From Spirochaetes bacterium RIFOXYC1_FULL_54_7 (GTDB lineage Bacteria > Spirochaetota > Spirochaetia > Treponematales > UBA12059): a stretch of DNA of 8,615 nt. Below the pieces are notes generated by a model. It was given only the letters and a program-made list of their open reading frames with translations, searched no databases and was not told the DNA's origin. The stretch spans positions 1-8,615 of the forward strand of contig MIBM01000001.1 of assembly GCA_001830645.1 (NCBI GenBank), written 5' to 3'. The translations under genes were made by a program, and so were the position numbers. This document shows positions 1 through 6,847 of the stretch, in pieces (positions within the stretch are counted from its first letter, which is position 1; each line of letters begins with the position of its first letter).

Positions 1-1584
1 AGCATACTGTCCGGTTACCGGGGAGGTGTTTCGGCCGATATTGCCAGGCATCGCATGGTTGAGTTCATCGAGGATGCCACGCGGTTCTTCACCAATGCAG
101 CAGAAACCGAGAACAGGTTTTTCGATGGGGTAGAAGCCGGCATAGGGAGCCTGTCCAAGCTTGATGAGATAATTGACCGGGTCAGGGAAGATTCCGAAGA
201 AATGGAGATAGTGTCCCTGAACGCCATGACGGTTGCCCTGAAGTCCGGTTCCGCAGGGCGTGCCTTCTCGGTCATCACCGATGAGCTCAAACGCCTGTCC
301 GGCAAGACAATACAGCATGCCAACGATCTCTCAAGCGCTGGAACCGAACTGCTTGAAGGTCTGGACAGTCTGAAGAGGACACTGGAAGATCTGGCCAGGA
401 AGCAGGAGCACTTCTTCGGAACCGTCAAGGAGACCCTGGATGGTGGTTTCAAGCGCCTGGATGCCGAGGTTGATGAAACCGCCGCGACGCTCAGGGCTAT
501 GGCCAGCAAGGCCTCGGGAGTGCGGGGCCCTGTATCCGAGATCATGCAGGGAGTGCAACTCCAGGATATCATCCGGCAATCCCTGGATCACGTACGACTT
601 TCCCTGCGTGCATCGGAACAGGACGCAAAAAACGGTAATGAAAATGGAACGCTCACTGACGAGGCCGAGGAGCGGGCCTTCCTTGCCGAAATAACACGAC
701 TTTCATCATCCCTTCTTGATGATGTGCATGCCAAGGTGCTGGCCAGTCTGGCCCGCTTCGAATCCAGTATCGAAGCCATTCACCGGATCATGTCCGAAGT
801 TGAGTCCCACCGGGACGAAGATGTAGACCATCGCAGGTCCTGTGCGGATAGTGTGGATTTTGCCGTCATAGCCGCAGACTATCTCAAGGCCAAGGATGCC
901 GCGGCAGGCCAGGCCCTCAGGATAGGAGAGGGAGTGCGCAGGCTCGACGAGCGTTTCAGGGCGGTTAATTCCATACTCACCCGGTTCAAGAACATTGTCA
1001 CCGCATCCCGCATAGAGACAGCCCGCAACAAAGCCCTGGCCATTGTTTCCAATACCGTGCAGGGCATGATGGATCTGACCGAGCGTCTGGCCATGGACAT
1101 CGCCGAGGCTGGTGCGGTTACCCGCAGCTTTTCAAAGACCATGAACACGGAAATGGGTGATTACCTTGATGATCTGTCAGACCGGCAGGAAGTAATAAGT
1201 GCCGAGATCGACAGGATGGGCGTGCGCTTCAGGCAACTCGAAGAATCAAGGCAAAGCCTCTGTAATGCTGAATCTGCCTTCCAGCCCTTTCCGTCCGGTT
1301 TTGTAAGTGCAATACAGAATGCTGCTGCCGAGACGAGGCGCATCGCAGCTTTGGCAAATGAACTTGCGGATATGCGTAACGAGCTTTCAGAGTATGCCGA
1401 GACCACCGGAGGGGGTGAGTTTGATGGTCCTGACCTGAACATCCGGAACGAGCGCCTTAAATCAATTGTCGAACGCTTTACCATATTTACCCACCGTCAG
1501 GAGGCTGTCAGGATTGCCCATTTGGGGGGCGGTGTAGAACAAGAAGCAGAACTCGTCGAGAGCGGCGATGTGACATTGTTCTGA
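1..1584 (+). CDS. Soluble chemoreceptor-like coiled-coil protein with CheZ-like motif (5' partial)
   Basis: The frame is open to the left edge, so the true start lies upstream; numbering here is from the ATG at 55 (509 residues to the stop). The visible part is almost all amphipathic helix with no membrane segment, so it is probably cytoplasmic. Residues 44-85 resemble an MCP signalling hairpin tip: 'IVSLNAMTVAL' then 'GRAFSVITDELKRLS' matches the usual LNA-IEAARAGE-GRGFAVVA-EVR-LA pattern. The acidic and arginine residues of EAARAGE are lost (VALKSGS). Residues 313-347 look like a second, poorer copy (SRIETAR ... AIVSNTV ... LTERLA). Between them, residues 168-180 (QLQDIIRQSLDHV) carry D171-x-x-x-Q175, the spacing of the catalytic Asp and Gln of the CheY-P phosphatase CheZ. 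The C-terminus is a short acidic-hydrophobic tail, GDVTLF. cheD follows after 3 nt, which supports a chemotaxis role. A receptor-like scaffold, a CheY-P phosphatase or both are possible; the function is inferred. Confidence 0.75.
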   Translation, partial: SILSGYRGGVSADIARHRMVEFIEDATRFFTNAAETENRFFDGVEAGIGSLSKLDEIIDRVREDSEEMEIVSLNAMTVALKSGSAGRAFSVITDELKRLSGKTIQHANDLSSAGTELLEGLDSLKRTLEDLARKQEHFFGTVKETLDGGFKRLDAEVDETAATLRAMASKASGVRGPVSEIMQGVQLQDIIRQSLDHVRLSLRASEQDAKNGNENGTLTDEAEERAFLAEITRLSSSLLDDVHAKVLASLARFESSIEAIHRIMSEVESHRDEDVDHRRSCADSVDFAVIAADYLKAKDAAAGQALRIGEGVRRLDERFRAVNSILTRFKNIVTASRIETARNKALAIVSNTVQGMMDLTERLAMDIAEAGAVTRSFSKTMNTEMGDYLDDLSDRQEVISAEIDRMGVRFRQLEESRQSLCNAESAFQPFPSGFVSAIQNAAAETRRIAALANELADMRNELSEYAETTGGGEFDGPDLNIRNERLKSIVERFTIFTHRQEAVRIAHLGGGVEQEAELVESGDVTLF

Positions 1585-1587
1585 TAT

Positions 1588-2187
1588 ATGTTTACCCATC
1601 GTCTTAGCCGCTTCGAGCAGGCTGTATATACCATTCATCCCGGAGAATACCTGGCCAGTGACGAGGACGTGATCATAGCCACAGTCCTGGGATCCTGTAT
1701 CTCTGTTGCCTTCTGGGACCATCGCTTGCTTATGGGTGGAATCAACCATTTCATGTTGCCTGGTGATCTGGATGACAAGGATGTCGTCAAGAGCCGCAAT
1801 GCAAAATATGGCATGTTTGCCATGGAATTGTTGTACAACGAGCTGCTCAAGAAGGGTTCACGCAAGGTTGATATCAGTGCAAAAGTCTTCGGTGGCTCTT
1901 CGGTATTGAAACTCCCGGGAGCCTCCCGGGCCATACCAAAAGGCAACATCGACTTTGCCTTTGCCTATCTGGAAAAAGAAAACATACCCATTCTGGCCAG
2001 CGATACCGGCGGCGAATTACCGCGCAAGATTTTCTTCTTTGTAAAAACCGGGAAAGTTCTTCTCAAGCGTATCGGAGGCAAGGCCGCGCTCGAAGTGGAA
2101 CGTGAAGAAGTTGCCTACCTCCAGCGCATCGTCAAGGAACCCCAGGGTGACGTCGTACTGTTCGGTAAGGGGAGCGACAAGCCCTGA
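1588..2187 (+). CDS. cheD: Chemoreceptor glutamine deamidase CheD
   Basis: CheD hydrolyses selected glutamine side chains of chemoreceptors to glutamate and, in CheC-containing systems, also binds CheC. The 199-residue protein is a full-length family member (usually 150-200). Residues 31-58 hold the family core: ATVLGSC with C37 as the presumed catalytic Cys, then GGINHFMLP with H54 as the catalytic His; T32 precedes the Cys. KVFGGSSVL (99-107) and the C-terminal RKIFFFVKTGKVLLKRI (146-162) are also typical. The extra C-terminal helix beyond about residue 165 is charged and less conserved. The ATG at 1588 lies 3 nt after the preceding stop and has no good Shine-Dalgarno sequence within 12 nt, so translation probably depends on reinitiation after the receptor-like gene. 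The stop codon is one base from the stop of the convergent cysE, and I see no terminator between them. Confidence 0.95.
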   Translation: MFTHRLSRFEQAVYTIHPGEYLASDEDVIIATVLGSCISVAFWDHRLLMGGINHFMLPGDLDDKDVVKSRNAKYGMFAMELLYNELLKKGSRKVDISAKVFGGSSVLKLPGASRAIPKGNIDFAFAYLEKENIPILASDTGGELPRKIFFFVKTGKVLLKRIGGKAALEVEREEVAYLQRIVKEPQGDVVLFGKGSDKP

Positions 2188-2188
2188 G

Positions 2189-3118
2189 TCAGGAGTCGCA
2201 GGATTCGCAGCCCTCCGCCAGTCGATGTTCAACGCCACCACAGTCCACTATGAAGTCTCCTTGTGGCACATATACCCTGGATCGGGGAGGAAGCGATGCA
2301 GTAAGCCAGACATTGCCGCCTATGACACTGCCCTGGCCGATCACGGTTTGCCCGCCTAGTATGGTAGCTCCCGAATAGATGGTCACATCGTCCTCTATTG
2401 TTGGATGACGTTTTACGTTTCCTTCTGCCTTGCGGACGCTCAGGGCTCCCAGGGTAACCCCCTGGTAGATCTTCACGTTCCTGCCTATGACCGTGGTTTC
2501 GCCTATGACTACCCCCGTGCCGTGATCAATGAAGAACCGTTCGCCTATGGTTGCCCCGGGGTGTATGTCTATGCCTGTCTTGCCGTGTATGTATTCACTC
2601 ATCATCCTGGGTATGAGGGGTACCTGCCGCTTCCAAAGGTGGTTGGCAAAGCGGTGTACTGTCAGTGCCTCCATGCCTGGATATGACAGGATTACTTCTT
2701 CCACTGATTTTGCCGCGGGGTCTCCGTCAAAGGCAGCCCGTACGTCTGTCATGAGGGTGCGGCGTAATGCCGGCAGGGAATCAAAGAGGTCTTGTACCAG
2801 TTGTCTGGCCTCCAGGTGACAGGCGGCGGGGCAACCCTTCCTGTTCTCAAGCCGGTAACGGTATTCCAGGCTCTTGGTCACTTCTTCTATGAGGGCACGG
2901 GCCGTCCTGTGGGCAAGCTCTCCGATGACGAAGTTGGCGTTGGCATCCTTAATACCATCTTCCTGCCGGTAGCCAGGAAACGCAAGGGTTTCCATATCCG
3001 CCACGATGGCTCTGACCGCTTCTTTTGATGGCAGATTCGGGCCATCACTGTGGTTTATACCGCCGTCCTGCTCATAGGATTCGATGAGCGCCGTTATGCT
3101 TTTGTCGAAGGCTTCCAT
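2189..3118 (-). CDS. cysE: Serine O-acetyltransferase (long EpsC-like form)
   Basis: It transfers acetyl from acetyl-CoA to L-serine, giving O-acetylserine, the committed precursor of cysteine in the cytoplasm. The 309-residue protein has an alpha-helical N-terminal half and a C-terminal left-handed beta-helix of hexapeptide repeats. Visible signatures are [13 protein letters not shown] (124-136), VHRFAN (154-159), TGIDIHPGA (181-189), [10 protein letters not shown] (198-207, with the catalytic-type His199), YQGVTLGA (218-225), RHPTIEDDV (237-245) and [11 protein letters not shown] (263-273). The long N-terminus and the 'ALSVRK...KRHPTI' loop fit the 300-aa class found in several anaerobes rather than E. 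coli CysE. Cysteines cluster at C96/C100 and C304/C307 (a C-x-x-C five residues in from the end is unusual to my eye). It is last in the galK operon: its ATG lies 25 nt inside the patatin gene, with no strong ribosome binding site, so coupling to upstream translation is likely. Confidence 0.95.
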   Translation of the reverse strand: MEAFDKSITALIESYEQDGGINHSDGPNLPSKEAVRAIVADMETLAFPGYRQEDGIKDANANFVIGELAHRTARALIEEVTKSLEYRYRLENRKGCPAACHLEARQLVQDLFDSLPALRRTLMTDVRAAFDGDPAAKSVEEVILSYPGMEALTVHRFANHLWKRQVPLIPRMMSEYIHGKTGIDIHPGATIGERFFIDHGTGVVIGETTVIGRNVKIYQGVTLGALSVRKAEGNVKRHPTIEDDVTIYSGATILGGQTVIGQGSVIGGNVWLTASLPPRSRVYVPQGDFIVDCGGVEHRLAEGCESCDS

Positions 3119-3990
3119 CCGAATAGAGTAGCGATTCTCGACACGATTCGGGAAGCCCCGAAGGCGAAGAATCGATTTATTTCAGCCTCCGAATTCACCG
3201 CTGTCTGTTCTCCAAGCCTGACGTAGGCAAGGGGATCGCGGAAATCGAAGGTAGCTCCACCTCCTTCGGGGTAGAGGGTAAGATCTGCTGCTTTCCGGGC
3301 AGTCTTTCTTGCCCGCTCGATGGCTATATCGTAGCTGCGGATCAATACAGAGAGTCCGGTGCGGAATGTTGCGGCCTTCTCTTGTTTGAACCGTGAGACA
3401 TCGCAAGCCAGGATATGGTTAAAACCTTTTTCTACGGCAATATCCACGGGGATATTGTCGGTAACACCCCCATCTACCAGCAACATCCTTTCCATCCAGA
3501 CAGGTGTAAAGAGACCGGGAAAGGACATGGATGCCCGTATCGCCACGACCGCCGGGCCACTGTCCAGAATCACGCGCTTGCCGGACAGAAGATCCGTCGC
3601 GGCACAGGCGAAGGGTATGGGCATGTCTTCGATCCGTAGCTCTCCAAGTAGCCGGCCGAGCTCTTCGCTGGCCTTGGTTCCCGTATCCAGTGCCAGGTTG
3701 CCAAGTAGCCCGCTCATGGCGCTGCCTGCCCTCAATATGCGCAGGGGTGCGAAGTCCGGCAGCTTGAAAGCCGGATTTTCTATATGCTTCCGGATGTCAA
3801 AATCCCTGGCGTATGCTTCAAGCCGTGCAGCGTCCCACCCGCTGGCATAGAGGGCTCCAATGATGGCCCCCATGGACGTTCCGGCGACAAGGGACGGCGG
3901 CGGAACACCCCGGCGTTCGAGTTCCTTGATGATGCCGATATGCGCAAGGCCCCTGGCTCCGCCGCCTGAGAGCACCAGAGCCCATCTCAT
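3094..3990 (-). CDS. Patatin-like phospholipase family protein (RssA type)
   Basis: Patatin-fold serine hydrolases cleave acyl chains from phospholipids or other lipids with a Ser-Asp dyad. All key elements are present in this 298-residue protein: the oxyanion-hole glycine loop SGGGARG (8-14), the nucleophile elbow GTSMG (37-41, Ser39), SFPGLFTP (156-163) and the catalytic Asp in DGG (173-175) within [12 protein letters not shown]. Length and order match the compact bacterial RssA/YchK-type subgroup, a single patatin domain. I see no clear signal peptide; residues 4-20 are the first strand and glycine loop of the fold. The start ATG overlaps the transporter stop as ATGA (4 nt), and the 3' end overlaps cysE by 25 nt. 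There is no strong Shine-Dalgarno sequence before the ATG. The physiological substrate cannot be told from the sequence, and neither sugar nor cysteine metabolism is an obvious partner. Confidence 0.93.
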   Translation of the reverse strand: MRWALVLSGGGARGLAHIGIIKELERRGVPPPSLVAGTSMGAIIGALYASGWDAARLEAYARDFDIRKHIENPAFKLPDFAPLRILRAGSAMSGLLGNLALDTGTKASEELGRLLGELRIEDMPIPFACAATDLLSGKRVILDSGPAVVAIRASMSFPGLFTPVWMERMLLVDGGVTDNIPVDIAVEKGFNHILACDVSRFKQEKAATFRTGLSVLIRSYDIAIERARKTARKAADLTLYPEGGGATFDFRDPLAYVRLGEQTAVNSEAEINRFFAFGASRIVSRIATLFGWKPSTKA

Positions 3991-5309
3991 GAGTTGGCCG
4001 GATCTCCCGGTTCACCACGGTGCACCTTGGCCATGACAAGGAAGGCCCCAAGCATGCACAAGGAGGCAAAGATGAAAATGCCGGTGTACTGGTATTCAGG
4101 CCCTGGCTTGAACAGGTTGGTGATATCTATGACCAGCCCTGTTACCGGGGGGGCCAGAATGCTGGCACTTTGGGAGAAGGTGTAGTACAGGCCGGTGAAG
4201 ATACCTATCGTGCCGAAGGTGGACATCTGCCAGAGCATGGGGAAGGAGTTGGTTATTACCGAACCCCAGAAGATGCCATATACGAACATCATGCCCAGGA
4301 AGACGTAGAATGTACCTGTTCCGGCCAGACCGAGACCAGGACCCACCATGCTGAAGACCGCAAAGAGGGCGGTTATACCCACAAGACCGATAAGGGAGGC
4401 CCGTATCACCAGTCGTCTGCCGTACCGGTGGGCCAGATAGCCCATGGGTATGGCTGCCAAGGCATAGGCTATGCCAGCGATACCCTGGGGCAGGGCCATC
4501 ATGCCCGAGCTGGCACCTAGAGCATCACGACTGTACAAGCCAAGGAAGGGTTTTACTCCTTCGTGGGCCATGAACCACAGGAATATGGATGTGAGAATGA
4601 GGAAGGCGCTTTTGTCCTTCTGAGCCATCACGGCTTTGATGGACTGGATGACCGGGATACGTTCCTGCACTGCTTCACCATCATGGTTGCGCTCACGGAC
4701 GAAGAGGAAGAGGATGATCACCGCCAGGATCACGAAGAGGCTGGCCACCGGGAAAGGCAATCTGTCCTTGGTTGAGCCCAGGATGGGAAGCACGATGTCA
4801 AGGTTCATGAGCTGGGCCAGGACGAGGGTGCCCAGAATGGTGCCGATGCCACCCATGGTGTTGATCACTCCATTGGCCTCGGAGCGGAATTCACCCGGGA
4901 TGGTGTCCGGCATCAGGGCAACCACTGGACCGCGGACGCTGGTCTTGAAGATGTTCAGCATGAAAAGGATGAAGATGAGGGCCGCCAGGGATATCTGTGC
5001 AGCATAGGGAACCAAGGCAAAGAACAGGGCAGCCAGGGGCAGCATGACCAGAATGAAGGGCATGCGTCGTCCTATACGGGTCCTGGTCCTGTCGCTCCAG
5101 ATGGCTACAACAGAGATCAGGAACAGTTGCAGCACGTTGTCCAGGGTCATTACAAATCCAATGACGAACTTGGAGTCGATGTATTTGCCCAGGAAGGCGG
5201 GGACATAGGTGTCATATAAGGGATCCATGAGTCCCATGGTAAAGAAGCCAAAGCCGATCAGGAAGGTAAGCCCCAGATATTCCTTGAAACCGTTCTGTTC
5301 TTTCTTCAT
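3987..5309 (-). CDS. MFS sugar transporter, SLC45/GPH-like
   Basis: This is a 440-residue inner-membrane protein with about 12 hydrophobic helices (for example near 11-32, 48-70, 83-101, 105-122, 187-204, 236-250 and 409-427), the size expected of a major facilitator. The first cytoplasmic loop carries SDRTRTRIGRRMPFI (72-86), the SLC45/GPH form of MFS motif A, and the second half repeats a reduced version, AHRYGRR (293-299). RGPVVALMPD (126-135) and RSEANGVINTMGG (142-154) are further marks of this sugar-transporting group, which usually symports sugar with a cation. Its place directly after galK, with a 4-nt ATGA overlap, suggests that it imports the sugar that GalK phosphorylates: galactose, or a galactoside whose hydrolase is elsewhere. 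Two purine-rich tracts, GGAAGG and GGAAG, lie just upstream of the ATG and may serve as the ribosome binding site. The exact substrate is inferred only from context. Confidence 0.9.
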   Translation of the reverse strand: MKKEQNGFKEYLGLTFLIGFGFFTMGLMDPLYDTYVPAFLGKYIDSKFVIGFVMTLDNVLQLFLISVVAIWSDRTRTRIGRRMPFILVMLPLAALFFALVPYAAQISLAALIFILFMLNIFKTSVRGPVVALMPDTIPGEFRSEANGVINTMGGIGTILGTLVLAQLMNLDIVLPILGSTKDRLPFPVASLFVILAVIILFLFVRERNHDGEAVQERIPVIQSIKAVMAQKDKSAFLILTSIFLWFMAHEGVKPFLGLYSRDALGASSGMMALPQGIAGIAYALAAIPMGYLAHRYGRRLVIRASLIGLVGITALFAVFSMVGPGLGLAGTGTFYVFLGMMFVYGIFWGSVITNSFPMLWQMSTFGTIGIFTGLYYTFSQSASILAPPVTGLVIDITNLFKPGPEYQYTGIFIFASLCMLGAFLVMAKVHRGEPGDPANS

Positions 5310-6589
5310 ACTTCCAACCTTCCGGCCCCTGTGGACCTGATATGCAGGACTGTTGATGCGCCAATGCCAAACCTGTCGTCCATGAAACCTACGTATTCTT
5401 CCAGTTTGTCCAGGGGAACAAAAGCCTGAATGGTGCCTGCAAAGCCGCCCCCGTGAACCCGTGCGGCGCCATTCTTGCCCAGGAACTCCGTAGACAGCTC
5501 GATTGCTACCGCCAGCGACTGGTCCTTGATTGCTCCGGGAACAGTGACGTTCTGCAGGAGGCGCCAGGACGAGTCGCCTGATTTTCTTATGAGTTTCAGG
5601 AATTTCTTCACCTTGCCGGCTTCAAGGGCTTCAGCCAGGTCTGCTGCCCTGCTGTTTTCACGGATGAAGTGGACAGCCCTCAACAAGGCGCGGTCACCGG
5701 CGGTCTTCCGTACATCGGAAGTACGGCGCAGCAGTTTCTCCATCGACATCCGCCGCAGGGTGGGCTGGCCAAAAAGGTCGGCTACTGCCTTCATTTCCCC
5801 AGGAATGGCGGCATAGTCATCGGTCAGGTCAGCGTGGTCGCCTCCAGCATGCACCACCACAACGGCCAGCCCGGCCTTGGCAAAGTCAAAATCCACCTTG
5901 GAGAAGCGGGGTCGTAGGGGTTTCCCGAAGTCTATGGCTGAAATGCCGCCAATGGCGCAAGCCATCTGGTCCATCAGGCCACAGGGTTTTCCGAAATGTA
6001 GATTCTCGGCTTCCTTGCCAACCGCTGCCAGTTCAACAGGTTCTATAATGCCCTGGTTGTACAGGATGTTCTGTATCTGGGCAAATAGCATCTCCACCGA
6101 GGCAGAACTTGATAGCCCGGAACCCATGGGCACGGACGAAGACATGCAGCCCTTGAATCCTCCGATGACGCGATCCCTCTTGGCCAGGGCCGACGCTACG
6201 CCCCGGATGAGGGCTATGGGTGTGCCTTTTTCTTCTTCCCTGGGCTTGAGATCCGACAGATCCAGTATGAATGGTTTTTCCCAGCCATCGGAGCGCAGCT
6301 GTACGCTCAGGTCGTCAGCAGCTTCCACGCAGGCTATGGAATCCAGATGTACCGAGGCGCACAGGACACGGCCATCATTGTGGTCGGTATGGTTTCCACC
6401 GATTTCGGTACGCCCAGGGCTTGATATGAGCTCAGCCGCCTTCAAGCCGAACTCGTCAAAGGCCGCAGTCGCCAGCCTCTCCCAGCGTACCAGCTGGTCT
6501 TTTGCACGCTCCGGGCCGTACATACTGGCAAGCAACTGGCTGCTTTCATGGGATCGCAGGTGCTTCAACAAGGTTTCGCGGTCGTTCAC
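5306..6589 (-). CDS. galK: Galactokinase (GHMP kinase family)
   Basis: Galactokinase makes galactose-1-phosphate from galactose and ATP, the entry step of the Leloir pathway. All three GHMP regions are present in 427 residues: the galactokinase signature GRTEIGGNHTDHNDG (59-73), the ATP-binding PMGSGLSSSAS (154-164) and CGLMDQ with catalytic-type D207 (203-208), then the C-terminal HGGGFAGT (379-386). It is longer than the roughly 380-390 residues of E. coli GalK, mostly from about 30 extra residues before the signature. In the signature, Asn66 sits where E. coli-type enzymes have the Glu of 'GEHTDY', which contacts the sugar, so the substrate range may differ. The start is GTG at 6587-6589, chosen because AGGAG lies 5 nt upstream. 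It heads the operon galK-transporter-patatin-cysE. No galT or galE lies nearby. Confidence 0.93.
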   Translation of the reverse strand: MNDRETLLKHLRSHESSQLLASMYGPERAKDQLVRWERLATAAFDEFGLKAAELISSPGRTEIGGNHTDHNDGRVLCASVHLDSIACVEAADDLSVQLRSDGWEKPFILDLSDLKPREEEKGTPIALIRGVASALAKRDRVIGGFKGCMSSSVPMGSGLSSSASVEMLFAQIQNILYNQGIIEPVELAAVGKEAENLHFGKPCGLMDQMACAIGGISAIDFGKPLRPRFSKVDFDFAKAGLAVVVVHAGGDHADLTDDYAAIPGEMKAVADLFGQPTLRRMSMEKLLRRTSDVRKTAGDRALLRAVHFIRENSRAADLAEALEAGKVKKFLKLIRKSGDSSWRLLQNVTVPGAIKDQSLAVAIELSTEFLGKNGAARVHGGGFAGTIQAFVPLDKLEEYVGFMDDRFGIGASTVLHIRSTGAGRLEV

Positions 6590-6594
6590 GGTGA

Positions 6595-6599
6595 CTCCT
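6595..6599 (-). promoter_or_regulatory. galK ribosome binding site (decides GTG start)
   Basis: AGGAG on the minus strand, 5 nt before the GTG at 6589-6587. It supports GTG rather than a downstream ATG (the next Met is residue 23) as the galK start. Confidence 0.8.
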
Positions 6600-6620
6600 G
6601 GTATGCCTGCTGGTTAGTGA

Positions 6621-6651
6621 TGGGCGGCTGCACACCGCTTTGTGCCGCCCA
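6621..6651 (-). other. Stem-loop in galK leader, close to the ribosome binding site
   Basis: TGGGCGG (6621-6627) pairs with CCGCCCA (6645-6651). After a 3-nt bulge, CACA (6631-6634) pairs with TGTG (6641-6644) around a 6-nt loop. No T-run follows on either strand, so it is not a standard intrinsic terminator. It ends about 31 nt upstream of the galK start in the galK-sense direction and may influence galK translation or mRNA stability. All pairs are Watson-Crick, so the sequence alone does not say whether it acts as RNA or DNA. Confidence 0.55.
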
Positions 6652-6752
6652 AGATACCATGAGTTGCTTGATTTTCATAGCAAAATGCAGCCAGAGTCGG
6701 TGTGGATTGGCAGGGTAGGATCAGGCTCGAGCGGGACGTTTGGCAGGGCAAC

Positions 6753-6782
6753 GGCCATCCACGGCAGATCCCGTAAATGGCC
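6753..6782 (-). other. Leader RNA hairpin near the 5' end of the galK transcript
   Basis: On the minus-strand RNA, GGCCAUUUACGG (6782-6771) pairs without a break with CCGUGGAUGGCC (6764-6753) around the loop GAUCUG: 12 pairs, two of them U-G wobbles. On the plus strand those two positions are C-A mismatches, so the structure favours a transcript in the galK direction. With the promoter at 6806-6833 it begins about 18 nt from the predicted 5' end. No U-tract follows, so a terminator is unlikely. The role is unknown: a protein- or ligand-binding leader element, 5'-end mRNA protection, or an operator if read as DNA. Confidence 0.55.
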
Positions 6783-6805
6783 ACCTTCCTTGCCCTTCTT
6801 ACTTC

Positions 6806-6833
6806 ATTATATGCTGAACGATGTTTCTGTCGG
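6806..6833 (-). promoter_or_regulatory. Predicted sigma70-type promoter for the galK operon
   Basis: On the minus strand there is a perfect TATAAT (6811-6806) with CCGACA (6833-6828, 4 of 6 matches to TTGACA) 16 nt upstream. Transcription would start near 6799-6800, giving a leader of about 210 nt before galK. It sits 14 nt beyond the stop of the 64-aa gene on the same strand, so the operon could also receive read-through from that gene. Confidence 0.6.
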
Positions 6834-6847
6834 CGTGTGCCCGGGGC

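Noticed and set aside
15..572. Minus-strand 185-codon open frame opposite the receptor-like gene.
   Set aside because: Serine/arginine-rich shadow of a coiled-coil gene; the plus-strand frame has clear protein motifs and continues into an operon.
2192..2220. Direct repeat GAGTCGCAG/GATTCGCAG after cheD as a mobile or CRISPR-like repeat.
   Set aside because: Only two imperfect 9-mers, and they encode the Cys/Ser-rich end of CysE; no array and no further copies.
6621..6651. Intrinsic terminator for the 64-aa gene.
   Set aside because: The stem is strong but no T-run follows on the minus strand (the next bases are TCACTAACC), so it does not meet the usual criteria.
6653..6700. Second galK promoter at TATGAA on the minus strand nearer the gene.
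   Set aside because: Only 4 of 6 matches at -10 and no acceptable -35 at 16-18 nt; much weaker than TATAAT at 6811-6806.
6614..6784. Minus-strand leader ORF of 56 codons (GTG at 6784 to TAA at 6614) in the galK leader, with AAGG shortly before the GTG.
   Set aside because: An open frame of this length is expected by chance at this GC content, its composition is unlike the neighbouring genes, and its start lies in the base of the hairpin. It would need ribosome profiling to revive.
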